From Paenirhodobacter enshiensis (GTDB taxonomy: Bacteria > Pseudomonadota > Alphaproteobacteria > Rhodobacterales > Rhodobacteraceae), in NCBI RefSeq assembly GCF_000740785.1, contig NZ_JFZB01000039.1:1-40507 (forward strand): DNA of 40,507 bases. Direction: 5' to 3'. Under the pieces are notes generated by a model. The model saw only the letters and a list, made by a program, of their open reading frames with translations. It was not told the DNA's origin and did no database searches. Made by a program: the position numbers and the translations under genes. Shown here one piece after another: positions 17,684-26,169 of the stretch (the stretch's first letter is position 1; each line of letters starts with the position of its first letter).

Positions 17684-18895
17684 TCAGACGAGGGCCGGCG
17701 CGCCACGGCGGCGCATCAGCAGGAACACCGTCGCGAGCCCGGCGATCAGCGTCACCGGAACGAGCGTATACATCACCCCCTCGGGACCCGCGCCCGAGGC
17801 GACGACCGCCCCCGCGAGCAGCGGCCCGGTGATCGAGCCGAACCGCCCCACCCCGACCGCGACCCCCACCCCGGTGCCGCGGATCGCGGTCGGATAGCAG
17901 CGCGGCGCGATGCCGTAGAGGATCGACTGGATGCACAAGATCGCCCCGCCGACCAGCGTGCCGCCGACCAGCATCCCCGCCACAGACGCCGGCAGCAGCG
18001 CCAGCATCAGCAGGGCCGCCGCGGCGGCGGCGAAGCAGCCCGCCACCGTCAGCAGCGGGTTGTCGCGGTCGAGCATCCGCCCGCCGACGATACTGCCGAC
18101 GATGCCGCCGATGTTGAACAGCACCTGCACCGTCGAGGCCTCGGGCCGGCTCAGCCCGCGCGCGACCAGCAGCTGCGGCATCCAGTTCAGCAGCGCATAA
18201 ACCACGATCAGCCCGAGGAAGAACGACACCCACAGCATCGCCGTGACCGGCAGCGCGGCCGGCGCGAAGATCTGCCCGAGCGCGCCGGTCATCCCCGTCT
18301 CCTCGCGCGCCGGCACCCGCAGGGGCGGCAGCATCAGCCGCAGGACCGGCGCCAGCAGCAACGGCAAGATCCCGCCCACGAGGAAGATCATGTGCCAGTC
18401 GCCGCCATGCAGCCCCGACATCGCGACCCCGCTTGCCACCGCGCCGCCAAGCGGCACACCGGCATACATGATCGCCACCGCCCGGCCGCGATACTGCGGC
18501 GCGCAGGATTCGGCCGCGATGGTCACCAGAATCGGCAGCGCTCCCCCCAGACCCACGCCGGTCAGGAAGCGCATCGCCAGCAACTGGCCGAAGCTCGACA
18601 CCATCGCCGTGCCGATCGAGAACGCCCCGAAGGTCAGCATCGCCAGGATCAGCGCCGTGCGCCGCCCCCAGGCATCCGAGGTCCGCCCGCCCAGAAGCGA
18701 GCCGAAGATCAGCCCGAAGGTGGCGGCCGAGAAGAACAGCCCCACCTGATTGGGCTGCAATCCGAAGGCCGGGATCAGCTTCGGCGCGGCGACGCCGGCC
18801 GATTGCAGGTCGAACCCCTCGATGATCGCGGCCATGAAAGCGAGCGCAAGAGCCCGTCCCCCGCCGCGGCGGGGGGTATCGGTCGTTGTGGTCAT
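17684..18895 (-). CDS. MFS transporter, aromatic acid:H+ symporter type
   Basis: 403 residues, predominantly hydrophobic, with two six-helix halves. The first helix contains IEGFDLQSAGVAAP, matching the DGFD signature of aromatic-acid symporters (PcaK, BenK, MhpT) with Asp replaced by Glu at its first position. The loop 2-3 motif is GGRTSDAWGRRTAL; helix 4 has MRFLTGVGLGGALP. The RBS GGGAGGAA is six bases before the ATG. It follows the MarR gene by 65 bases. Context points to import of ferulate, p-coumarate or another phenylpropanoid across the inner membrane. Confidence 0.88.
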   Translation of the reverse strand: MTTTTDTPRRGGGRALALAFMAAIIEGFDLQSAGVAAPKLIPAFGLQPNQVGLFFSAATFGLIFGSLLGGRTSDAWGRRTALILAMLTFGAFSIGTAMVSSFGQLLAMRFLTGVGLGGALPILVTIAAESCAPQYRGRAVAIMYAGVPLGGAVASGVAMSGLHGGDWHMIFLVGGILPLLLAPVLRLMLPPLRVPAREETGMTGALGQIFAPAALPVTAMLWVSFFLGLIVVYALLNWMPQLLVARGLSRPEASTVQVLFNIGGIVGSIVGGRMLDRDNPLLTVAGCFAAAAAALLMLALLPASVAGMLVGGTLVGGAILCIQSILYGIAPRCYPTAIRGTGVGVAVGVGRFGSITGPLLAGAVVASGAGPEGVMYTLVPVTLIAGLATVFLLMRRRGAPALV

Positions 18896-18940
18896 GGTTT
18901 CCTCCCTGAGCGGGGCTCCTCTTCCCCGCGAAAATCCGGT

Positions 18941-18953
18941 CCCCCGACGGGGG
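18941..18953 (-). terminator. Short G/C hairpin between marR and MFS genes
   Basis: Arms CCCCCG and CGGGGG separated by one base, followed on the minus strand by GGATTTTCG. It may attenuate read-through from the regulator gene into the transporter gene. It is small, and may be fortuitous in such G/C-rich DNA. Confidence 0.3.
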
Positions 18954-18960
18954 CGATGGC

Positions 18961-19479
18961 TCAGCCGTCCGGGGTATCGGCCCCGTCGGGACTGTCGGTC
19001 TTCCAGATCAGTCCGAGCAGACGGCGCAGCTCGGCGCGTTCGGCCGGGCTCAGCCGGGCCAGCATCCGCGCCTCATGCGCCGCGACCCGGGCGAGGGCGC
19101 GCTGCGCCTCCTCAAGGCCACGCCGGGTCGGGAACAGACGCTGGATGCGGTTGTCGGCCGGGTCCGCCTCGCGCAGGAAAAAGCCGCGCCGGTCCAGATC
19201 GGCCAGCACCGGCACGATGTTGGCGCGCTGCATCCCGAGGGCGCGGCATACCTCGGCGGCACTGATTCCCGGCTGTTCGACGATGCTTTGCAGCACGCTC
19301 ATCGGCACCGGGCGCAGCCCCTCGGGTTCCAGCGCCGCGACCGCGCCGTTCAGATCGAAAACCGAAGCCCGGCGAAGGTGATAGCCCACCAGATCGCTGA
19401 GCCGCACCGCACGCCCGGACGGCGCGCCAGCGGAAACGGCGGCGGAAACGGGAGGGGCGGCAGAGGTCGGGACGGTCAT
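18961..19479 (-). CDS. MarR-family regulator of hydroxycinnamate catabolism (HcaR/CouR/FerR-like)
   Basis: 172 residues from the ATG at 19479. The winged-helix core runs MSVLQSIVEQPGISAAEVCRALG, MQRANIVPVLADLDRRGFFLR and EADPADNRIQRLFPTRRG, the last being the typical MarR wing with DxRxxxLxLT-like sequence. A frame to 19533 exists but would place coding sequence over the divergent promoter boxes, so the shorter start is chosen. Known relatives repress hydroxycinnamate genes and release DNA on binding p-coumaroyl- or feruloyl-CoA. Gene placement, divergent from vdh-ech-fcs and upstream of the importer, fits that. The likely operator is the palindrome at 19545-19559. Confidence 0.87.
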   Translation of the reverse strand: MTVPTSAAPPVSAAVSAGAPSGRAVRLSDLVGYHLRRASVFDLNGAVAALEPEGLRPVPMSVLQSIVEQPGISAAEVCRALGMQRANIVPVLADLDRRGFFLREADPADNRIQRLFPTRRGLEEAQRALARVAAHEARMLARLSPAERAELRRLLGLIWKTDSPDGADTPDG

Positions 19480-19491
19480 CGGCAAGGCCTG

Positions 19492-19559
19492 TTGCAAGAT
19501 GGGGATGGAAATGGTGATAATGCTATACACCATAACAGTCAATCGCTATGCTGCATAGC
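19492..19559. promoter_or_regulatory. Divergent promoters and MarR operator
   Basis: Rightward: TTGCAA at 19492-19497, 18-base spacer, GATAAT at 19516-19521. Leftward: TTGACT (19542-19537), 17-base spacer, TATCAC (19519-19514). The -10 boxes overlap, so the promoters are face to face. A perfect 15-base palindrome GCTATGCTGCATAGC at 19545-19559 lies downstream of the rightward start region and just upstream of the leftward -35; a half-site GCTATAC is at 19522-19528. Position suits a MarR repressor blocking vdh-ech-fcs transcription. Confidence 0.6.
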
Positions 19560-19653
19560 AGGATGTGACGGTGCCGATTCGGCCGGGATCCGGACCGCGA
19601 GGAGGCGGGACGGGTCGCGCAGGCCCGGACGGCACCGGAAACGGGAGGAAGAC

Positions 19654-21105
19654 ATGACATTCGTCACCATGCGGATCGCCGGTGCGGACCGCACCGCCGC
19701 GGACGGGCGCCGCTTCGTGCGGCACAATCCGGTCACCGGGGCCGTGGCCTCCGAGGCACCGGCCGCCAGCCCCGCCGATGCGGTCGCGGCCGCCGATGCC
19801 GCGGCGGCGGCCTTTCCGGACTGGGCCGCGCTCGGACCCAACGCGCGCCGCGCGGTGCTGCTGAAGGCGGCCGATGCGCTTGCCGCGCAGGGCGATGCCT
19901 TCGTCGCCGCGATGGCCGAGGAAACCGGCGCGACCGAGCCCTGGGCGCGGTTCAACGTGGCCATCGCCGCCTCGATGCTGCGCGAGGCGGCGGCGCTGAC
20001 GACGCAGGTCTCGGGCGAGGTGATCCCCTCGGACATGCCGGGCTGCCTGTCGATGGCGGTGCGCGAGCCGGCGGGCGTGGTGCTGGGCATCGCGCCGTGG
20101 AACGCGCCGGTGATCCTGGGCGTGCGGGCGCTGGCGACGCCGCTCGCCTGTGGCAATGCGGTGGTGTTCAAGGCCTCGGAGATCTGCCCGCGCACCCATG
20201 CGCTGATCGTCACCGCGCTGGAGCGCGGCGGCCTGCCGCCCGGGCTGGTCAGCCTGGTCACCAACGCGCCCGAGGACGCGGCCGATATCGTCGGCACGCT
20301 GATCGACCATCCGGCGGTGCGGCGCATCAACTTCACCGGATCGACCCGCGTCGGACGCGTCATCGCCGAACGCGCGGCGCGCAACCTCAAGCCGGTGCTG
20401 CTCGAACTCGGCGGCAAGGCGCCCTTCGTGGTGCTGGCCGATGCCGACCTCGACGAGGCGGTGAAGGCCGCGGTCTTCGGCGCCTATTTCAACCAGGGTC
20501 AGATCTGCATGTCGACGGAACGGATCATCGTCGTGCCGGAGATCGCCGAGGCCTTCGTCGCGGCGCTGAGCGCGCGGGTGAGCGCGCTTCGTGCCGGCGA
20601 TCCACGCAGCGGGACCGCGCCTCTCGGATCGGTGGTCGATCTGGCCACGGTGACGCGCGTCGAGGCGCTGATCGGGGATGCGGTGGCGAAGGGCGCGGTG
20701 CTGCATTCGGCCGGCCCGGCCGAGGGCGTGCTGATGCCGGCGCAGATGCTCGATCATGTCACCGCGCAGATGCGGATCTACCGCGAGGAAAGTTTCGGCC
20801 CGGTCGTCGCGATCGTGCGCGCCGCGGACGAGGAAGACGCGATCCGCCTGGCGAACGATACCGAATACGGGCTGTCGGCGGCGGTGTTCTCGCGCGATGC
20901 GGCGCGGGCGCTGAAGGCGGCGCGGCGGATCCGCTCGGGCATCTGCCACATCAACGGCGCGACGGTGCATGACGAGGCGCAGATGCCGTTCGGCGGCACC
21001 GGGGCCTCGGGCTTCGGCCGCTTCGGCGGCAAGGCGGGCATCGCCGAATTCACCGAACTGCGCTGGATCACCATCGGGACCGAGCCCGGGCACTACCCGC
21101 TCTGA
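19654..21105 (+). CDS. vdh: Aldehyde dehydrogenase, vanillin dehydrogenase type
   Basis: 483 residues from the ATG at 19654 (GGGAGGAA upstream); a longer in-frame extension is not supported. NAD-binding segments GIAPWNAPVILG and INFTGSTRVGR, general base Glu251 in LLELGGKAPFVVL, catalytic Cys285 in FNQGQICMSTERI, and PFGGTGASGFGRFGGKAG near the C-terminus. FNQGQICMSTERI is the form usual in vanillin and salicylaldehyde dehydrogenases. It would oxidise vanillin or 4-hydroxybenzaldehyde, released by the downstream hydratase-lyase, to the benzoate using NAD(P)+. It is first gene of the rightward operon; the next start is 83 bases downstream. Confidence 0.88.
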   Translation: MTFVTMRIAGADRTAADGRRFVRHNPVTGAVASEAPAASPADAVAAADAAAAAFPDWAALGPNARRAVLLKAADALAAQGDAFVAAMAEETGATEPWARFNVAIAASMLREAAALTTQVSGEVIPSDMPGCLSMAVREPAGVVLGIAPWNAPVILGVRALATPLACGNAVVFKASEICPRTHALIVTALERGGLPPGLVSLVTNAPEDAADIVGTLIDHPAVRRINFTGSTRVGRVIAERAARNLKPVLLELGGKAPFVVLADADLDEAVKAAVFGAYFNQGQICMSTERIIVVPEIAEAFVAALSARVSALRAGDPRSGTAPLGSVVDLATVTRVEALIGDAVAKGAVLHSAGPAEGVLMPAQMLDHVTAQMRIYREESFGPVVAIVRAADEEDAIRLANDTEYGLSAAVFSRDAARALKAARRIRSGICHINGATVHDEAQMPFGGTGASGFGRFGGKAGIAEFTELRWITIGTEPGHYPL

Positions 21106-21188
21106 TCCCGTTTCCCTTTTCCGGTTCCCGGGCGGTGTCGCGCGCAGAGCGGACACCGCAGGGTTTCCCTCTGCACAAGGAGAACACA

Positions 21189-22022
21189 ATGGCCAACGAT
21201 ACCGATACCGTCGCCTGGGACGTCGCCGACGGCATTGCCTGGCTGCGCTTCAACCGCCCCGACAAGCGCAATGCCATGTCGCCCACGCTCAACCGCGCGA
21301 TGATGGACGCGCTCGACGAACTCGAGTTCCGCCCCGATGTCGGCGTGCTGGTGCTGAGCGGCGAAGGCTCTGCCTGGACGGCGGGCATGGATCTGAAGGA
21401 ATATTTCCGCGAGACCGAGGCCGAGGGGCTGAAGGGCACCCGCAAGGCGCAGCGCGAATCCTACGGCTGGTGGCGGCGGCTGCGCTGGTATCAGAAGCCG
21501 ACCATCGCGATGGTCAACGGCTGGTGCTTCGGCGGCGGTTACGGCCCGCTGTTCGCCTGCGATCTGGCGTTTTGCGCCAACGAGGCGAAGTTCGGCCTGT
21601 CGGAAATCAACTGGGGCATCCTGCCCGGCGGCGGGGCGACCAAGGTCGCGGTCGAGCTGATGCCGTTCCGCAAGGCGATGTATCACGCCATGCTGGGCGA
21701 ACCGATCGACGGGCGGACGGCCTGCGACTGGGGTCTGGTGAACGAATCCCTCCCCCTGTCCGGTCTGAAGGCGCGCGTCACCGCGGTGGCGCAGGCGCTG
21801 CTGGCGAAGAACCCGGTCGCGCTGAAGGCGACCAAGGACGCGGTGCGCCGGGTCGGTCTGATGGCCTATGACGAGGCCGAGGACTACCTCGTGCGCGCTC
21901 AGGAAGCGGCGAATTCCTTCGACAATACCGGCCGCAAGGAAGGCATCCGTCAGTTCATCGACGAAAAGAGCTACAAGCCCGGCCTCGGCGCCTATGACAA
22001 GGACCGCGCCGCGGCGGGCTGA
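21189..22022 (+). CDS. ech: p-Hydroxycinnamoyl-CoA hydratase/lyase (feruloyl-CoA hydratase/vanillin synthase)
   Basis: 277 residues of the crotonase fold, start fixed by AAGGAG seven bases upstream. Features match HCHL/Ech: FNRPDKRNAMSPTLNR, AWTAGMDLKEYFRE, NGWCFGGGYGPL, FGLSEINWGILPGG and the C-terminal FIDEKSYKPGLGAYDK. Glu139 corresponds to catalytic Glu143 and Tyr72 to Tyr75 of the Pseudomonas fluorescens enzyme. Its Ser123 position is Gly119 here, a notable change. The enzyme hydrates feruloyl-/coumaroyl-CoA and cleaves off acetyl-CoA to give vanillin or 4-hydroxybenzaldehyde for the upstream dehydrogenase. It lies between vdh and fcs. Confidence 0.93.
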   Translation: MANDTDTVAWDVADGIAWLRFNRPDKRNAMSPTLNRAMMDALDELEFRPDVGVLVLSGEGSAWTAGMDLKEYFRETEAEGLKGTRKAQRESYGWWRRLRWYQKPTIAMVNGWCFGGGYGPLFACDLAFCANEAKFGLSEINWGILPGGGATKVAVELMPFRKAMYHAMLGEPIDGRTACDWGLVNESLPLSGLKARVTAVAQALLAKNPVALKATKDAVRRVGLMAYDEAEDYLVRAQEAANSFDNTGRKEGIRQFIDEKSYKPGLGAYDKDRAAAG

Positions 22023-22122
22023 GCCCGCCCCCCGGCCCGGCGCGCGGGGAGGCGCGCCGGACCGAGACCCTTCCGCCCCGGCCCCGGCCGGAGCGGAGCG
22101 AGACCCTCAGGGAGGACACGTC

Positions 22123-23673
22123 ATGCCGGATTTCATCACCCCCGACCCGGTCGCCATGCACGCCCGGCTGCGCCCGGCGGCGCTTGCGTGCATCGACATC
22201 GCCACCGGCCGGCGCTGGAGCTATCGCGACCTCGACAGCGACATCCAGCGCGCGGTCTCGGTGCTGCTGGCACAGGGCATCGTCCGCGGCGACCGGGTCG
22301 CGGCGCTGGCGCCCAACAGCGTGCACCAGGTGATCTTGCAACAGGCGCTGATGCGGATCGGGGCGATCTTCGTGCCGATGAACTGGCGGCTGTCGCTGCC
22401 CGAACTCGGGCGGCTCCTCGAAGATTGCACGCCGCGGATCCTGTATACCGACGCCCCCGCCCCCGATCTGCCGCCGGGGTGCCGGGCAGAGAGCTTCGCG
22501 GCCTTCGCCACGCAAACCGATGCCGCCCGCCCCGCCCCGGCGCAGCGGCCGCATTCGGGCCATGACACCTGCATCATCCTGTATACCTCGGGCACGTCCG
22601 GGGTGCCGAAGGGGGCGCTGCTGACCTCGCAGTTCCTGCTGGCGACGGCGGTGAATTTCAACGTTCTGGGCGAGGTCGACACCGGCGCGGTGTTCCTGTG
22701 CGACAGCCCGATGTTCCATGTCATCGGCATCGTCACCCAGATCTGGCCGCCGATGCTGCGCGGCGGCACCTTCCTGATCTCGCCGGGCTTCGATCCGGCC
22801 GAAACCAACGACCGCCTCGGCAACCCCGATTATGGCGTGACGCATTACTTCTGCGTGCCGCAGATGGCCGATGCGCTGCGCCATGCGCCGAATTTCGCCC
22901 CGGAGCGCTGGAGCCGGCTGAAAGCGCTGTTCACCGGCGGTGCGCCCAACCCGCCCGCGAACATCCGCTGGTGGCTGGATCGCGGGGTGCGCATGGTCGA
23001 CGGCTACGGCATGACGGAAACCGGAACCACGCTCGGCATGCCGCTCTCGCCCGAGATCCTGCGCGAGAAAGCGGGCGCGGTCGGGCTGTGCGGGCCGCTG
23101 ACCTCGGTGCGCATCGTCGACGAGACCGGCACCGAAGTCCCCGACGGCACCGCGGGCGAGATCCTGATCTTCGGGCTGAACGTCACCCCGGGCTACTGGA
23201 ACCGCCCCGAGGAACGCACCCGCGCCTTCACCCCCGAGGGCTGGATCCGCACCGGCGACATCGGCCGGCGCGACGCCGAGGGGTTCATCTCGATCGTCGA
23301 CCGGCGCAAGGACATGTTCATCTCGGGCGGCGAGAACGTCTTTCCGGTGGAGATCGAGACCGCGCTGCGCGAGCATCCCGCGGTGCGCGAGGCGGCGGTG
23401 ATCGGCATCCCCGACGACCGCTGGGGAGAGGTCGGGCTGGCCTATGTCATCGCGATGCCGGGCCATGCCCCCACCCCGGAGGATCTGGCCCGCCACTGCG
23501 CCGGGCTGATCGCGCGCTTCAAGGTGCCGAAGGAATTCCGCATCGTCGCGGATCTGCCGCGCACCGGATCGGGCAAGGTGATGAAACATGTCCTCGCGCA
23601 ATCAGAGCGCGAGAAGCGGGCCGAACGCGAAAAGAGAGCCGAACGCGGAGCCCGGCCCTGCCCCACCCCCTGA
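22123..23673 (+). CDS. fcs: Feruloyl-CoA/hydroxycinnamoyl-CoA synthetase (AMP-forming ligase)
   Basis: 516 residues from the ATG at 22123 (GGGAGGA upstream). ANL-superfamily motifs: P-loop YTSGTSGVPKG, A5 DGYGMTETGTT, A7 EGWIRTGDIGRRDAEG, A8 VDRRKDMFISGGENVFPVE and A10 PRTGSGKVMK with the catalytic Lys. It activates a carboxylic acid with ATP and CoA; by context ferulate, p-coumarate or caffeate, giving the thioester for Ech. The last ~20 residues are a low-complexity tail in which EKRAER is repeated, atypical of the family and probably recent 3' sequence drift. It ends the rightward operon, converging on the accessory region. The acid preference cannot be read from sequence alone. Confidence 0.88.
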   Translation: MPDFITPDPVAMHARLRPAALACIDIATGRRWSYRDLDSDIQRAVSVLLAQGIVRGDRVAALAPNSVHQVILQQALMRIGAIFVPMNWRLSLPELGRLLEDCTPRILYTDAPAPDLPPGCRAESFAAFATQTDAARPAPAQRPHSGHDTCIILYTSGTSGVPKGALLTSQFLLATAVNFNVLGEVDTGAVFLCDSPMFHVIGIVTQIWPPMLRGGTFLISPGFDPAETNDRLGNPDYGVTHYFCVPQMADALRHAPNFAPERWSRLKALFTGGAPNPPANIRWWLDRGVRMVDGYGMTETGTTLGMPLSPEILREKAGAVGLCGPLTSVRIVDETGTEVPDGTAGEILIFGLNVTPGYWNRPEERTRAFTPEGWIRTGDIGRRDAEGFISIVDRRKDMFISGGENVFPVEIETALREHPAVREAAVIGIPDDRWGEVGLAYVIAMPGHAPTPEDLARHCAGLIARFKVPKEFRIVADLPRTGSGKVMKHVLAQSEREKRAEREKRAERGARPCPTP

Positions 23674-23819
23674 GCCCCATCCCGGGGCCCGGGCGCCATC
23701 GCTGCAGCCGCAGCCCCTGACCGGGCGGGGGGCGCCGGGGCGGCTTTCGTCGATGATCTGCCCCGATTGCAGCCCGCATCACAAGACAAGAACCCACCGC
23801 CGGGCATCCCACCGAAACC

Positions 23820-24761
23820 TCACAGGTTGCGCAGGTGCGCGGGCCAGTCCGGATGACCGGTGATCTGGCGAAACCGCATCAGCTTCCACACTCCATATTT
23901 GTGGAAGTCGAAGTCGAGTCGCGAGACCTTGAGCTGCACCATCGACCACAGCGCCCATTTCACATCCGCCAATGCCTTGTGCACGGTGACCCGGGCGACG
24001 ATGTCACGACGGACCTCGCCGAAATATTCCTCGATCAGTTCGAGCTCCTGCTCGGGCGTGAAGAACATCTCGCCAAACCAGATACCGAGGTCATAGCACC
24101 GGTCGTTCATTGAGGCGTATTCATAGTCGATCAGCATCACCGAGCCGTCAGGCCCGATCATGAAATTCCCCGGCATCGGATCGTTGAACGAAGGCACGAG
24201 ATCAAGCCCCGCCGCCTCGAGCGCCTGCCGGGCCAGGCCGGCGTTGTACATCACCCAGGCTTCGTCGCGGTAATGTGGTGCGCCAAGCTCCGCCACCTGC
24301 GCGGCGTGCTCGTCGATCATGTCGAAGACTGTCTTTTTCAGGCCAAGCGCGGGCATGCCGTGCATCCGGCGATAGGCTGCAATCGCCGCGCGCCGCTTTG
24401 CCGGCTCGGCAAAATCGCTGTGCGTCGAGGGCCGCCGGTCGGGCAGGAAATCGTTGATCTCGATACCCTTGTGCGCGAGATCCTCATAGACTCGGGGCCC
24501 AAGCCCCGCCGCCGCCGCCTTGCGCGCAGCATCGAAGGCCGCAACGCGGTCGATGAACATCTCGGTGCCGTTGCCCGGCACCTTCACGAACCAGTCGCCG
24601 CTTCCGTCGGCGGATCTCACCCGCCAGTTCTCGTTCGAGATCCCACCAGAGACCGGGCCATAGACCATCCCCTTCCCGCCGCGGAACAGTGGCGCTTCGA
24701 GGATGACGTCCTCGATCGTTTCCTCCATCGGCGTCGCCGCCGTGCCCAGAGGTTTCATCAT
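23820..24761 (-). CDS. Choline/ethanolamine kinase-like phosphotransferase (APH fold)
   Basis: 313 residues starting at the ATG at 24761, which overlaps the stop of the upstream relic (ATGA). N-terminal nucleotide-binding loop GPVSGGISNENWRV and FVKVPGNGTEMFIDR; the catalytic Brenner-type motif is SFNDPMPGNFMI; the metal-binding Asp is in VMLIDYEYASMNDRCYDLG. The C-terminal helix reads FDFHKYGVWKLMRFRQITG. It would phosphorylate a small hydroxylated amine with ATP in the cytoplasm. It is the last gene of the leftward block after the liv transporter, suggesting phosphorylation of an imported compound; choline or ethanolamine is the family guess, not shown. Less extreme codon bias than the catabolic genes to the left. 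Confidence 0.8.
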   Translation of the reverse strand: MMKPLGTAATPMEETIEDVILEAPLFRGGKGMVYGPVSGGISNENWRVRSADGSGDWFVKVPGNGTEMFIDRVAAFDAARKAAAAGLGPRVYEDLAHKGIEINDFLPDRRPSTHSDFAEPAKRRAAIAAYRRMHGMPALGLKKTVFDMIDEHAAQVAELGAPHYRDEAWVMYNAGLARQALEAAGLDLVPSFNDPMPGNFMIGPDGSVMLIDYEYASMNDRCYDLGIWFGEMFFTPEQELELIEEYFGEVRRDIVARVTVHKALADVKWALWSMVQLKVSRLDFDFHKYGVWKLMRFRQITGHPDWPAHLRNL

Positions 24762-25190
24762 GCCTGCCCCCTGACGATGCGGATCTTTTCCTCGAACCCC
24801 GGATGGTTCAGCGCAAGGCGCAGCCGCATCAGCCGCCATTCGCCGTATTTCTGCCATTCGACGCCGCCGCGCGCGGGCGAAGGCCACGGCATCGAAGCCG
24901 CCCAGATAGGCGACGAAGCCCGGCATCATGTCGGTCTCGAAATCGGTGAGTTCGGCGAGCAGTGCGCCGACCTCGTAAAGCGGATCCATCATCCCGGCCC
25001 GGTCGAAGTCGATCAGCCGCACGCCGCCCGGTCCAACCAGCAGGTTCGAGGCCGATCCGTCGTTACTGCAGGGCGCCAGCACGGCATCCTCCATCATCGG
25101 TTCGCAGAGCGCGATGACCGCGCGCAGCCAGCCGGTGTCGGCAGGCAGCGGCGCCACGTGAGCCTTGGAGCCAGCGTCATGGTTCTTCCG
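24758..25190 (-). pseudogene. Truncated and frameshifted second choline-kinase-like phosphotransferase
   Basis: In one frame, ~25190 to ~24870, are recognisable C-terminal-half motifs of the same family: LPADTGWLRAVIALCEPMME, LAPCSNDGSASNLLV (Brenner-like motif) and VRLIDFDRAGMMDPLYEVGALLAEL, then GGFDAVAFARA. The conserved tail continues in another frame from 24862: VEWQKYGEWRLMRLRLALNH to the TGA at 24760-24758. About 25-30 family residues are missing at the junction (~24863-24885). No N-terminal half is found upstream. The tail aligns with FHKYGVWKLMRF of the next gene, so this was once an adjacent paralogue. It cannot make a functional kinase. Confidence 0.8.
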
Positions 25191-25323
25191 CTTCCGCATT
25201 CCTGATCTCCTTGTCCTTGGAGACCAAGCAAACGTCAGATCGTAGCTTCCGTCACTGTCCGATTTCCGGGGAGGAACTCGCCCGATCATCGACCCGACAT
25301 GCGGATCGCATCGGGGCACGATT

Positions 25324-26070
25324 TCAGACCACGGCGCCCCCGAAATAGCTGTCCTGAACGTCCGCGCGTGCTATGAGATCGGCCGCACGGCCCGACAGCG
25401 AGCTGCGCCCCGTTTCGAGTACTACCGCCCAATCGGCATGACGCAGGGCCACCGACGAATTCTGCTCCGCCACCAGAAGTGTCACCCCCTCCTCTCGGTT
25501 CAGCCTGCTCAGCGCATCGAAGATCTCGGCCACGACCAAAGGCGCAAGCCCCATCGACGGCTCGTCGAGCACGAACAGCCGCGGTTCGGCCATCAGCCCG
25601 CGCCCGATGGCTGCCATCTGCTGCTCGCCTCCTGAAGTGAGCCCCGCGACGGAGCGACGACGCTGCTTCAGGCGTGGGAACAGGTCATACACCCGGTCCA
25701 GCCCCTCCGCTATGCGCCGATGCCCGAAACCACGGCCGATCGCCCCGGTCACGAGGTTCTCCTCGATGCTGAGCGCGCGAAACAGCCGCCGCCCCTCAAG
25801 CACCGGCACAAGGCCTGCCCGGATATGGCGCGCGGGGTCGATGCGTGTCACATCGTCTCCGGCGAACAGGATATCCCCCCCCGTCACCCTGCCCCGTTCC
25901 GCAGGAAGAAGGTTCGATGCAGCCTTCAATGTCGTCGATTTCCCCGCACCATTCGCCCCCAAAAGGGCGACGAATGCACCCTCCTCTACGCGGAAGCTGA
26001 TCTCTGTCAGCGCCGAAACAGAGCCGCCATAGACAGCGCTGACACGTTCGAATTGCAGAAGTGTTCCCAT
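25324..26070 (-). CDS. livF: Branched-chain-amino-acid-type ABC transporter ATP-binding protein
   Basis: 248 residues from the ATG at 26070, with AGGGA upstream. Walker A GANGAGKST, Q-loop VPVLEGRRLF, signature region LTSGGEQQM, Walker B LFVLDEPSMGLAP and the LivF-type LLVAEQN switch. LivF works with LivG to energise the LivH-LivM channel. Family transporters carry branched-chain amino acids, but also amides, urea and aromatic compounds, so the name gives the fold, not the substrate. Upstream, 99 bases away, is the broken binding-protein gene. Confidence 0.9.
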   Translation of the reverse strand: MGTLLQFERVSAVYGGSVSALTEISFRVEEGAFVALLGANGAGKSTTLKAASNLLPAERGRVTGGDILFAGDDVTRIDPARHIRAGLVPVLEGRRLFRALSIEENLVTGAIGRGFGHRRIAEGLDRVYDLFPRLKQRRRSVAGLTSGGEQQMAAIGRGLMAEPRLFVLDEPSMGLAPLVVAEIFDALSRLNREEGVTLLVAEQNSSVALRHADWAVVLETGRSSLSGRAADLIARADVQDSYFGGAVV

Positions 26071-26169
26071 CGTCGTCCCTCTGTCGTGATGGTCCGGAAT
26101 GCGGGGGCCGAAGCGACCCAAGAGCCGCCCCTCCCCCGCACATCGGTTTTCTCTCAAAGCTCGGGCCAG

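Noticed and set aside
19480-19533. Longer N-terminus for the MarR regulator
   Set aside because: It would overlay both -10 boxes of the divergent promoters, and the added residues are not MarR-like.
23820-25319. One continuous 499-residue protein with two kinase-like halves
   Set aside because: The first half lacks an N-terminal lobe, and its true C-terminal tail lies in another frame ending in a TGA that overlaps the ATG of the second gene. It is a relic followed by a separate gene.
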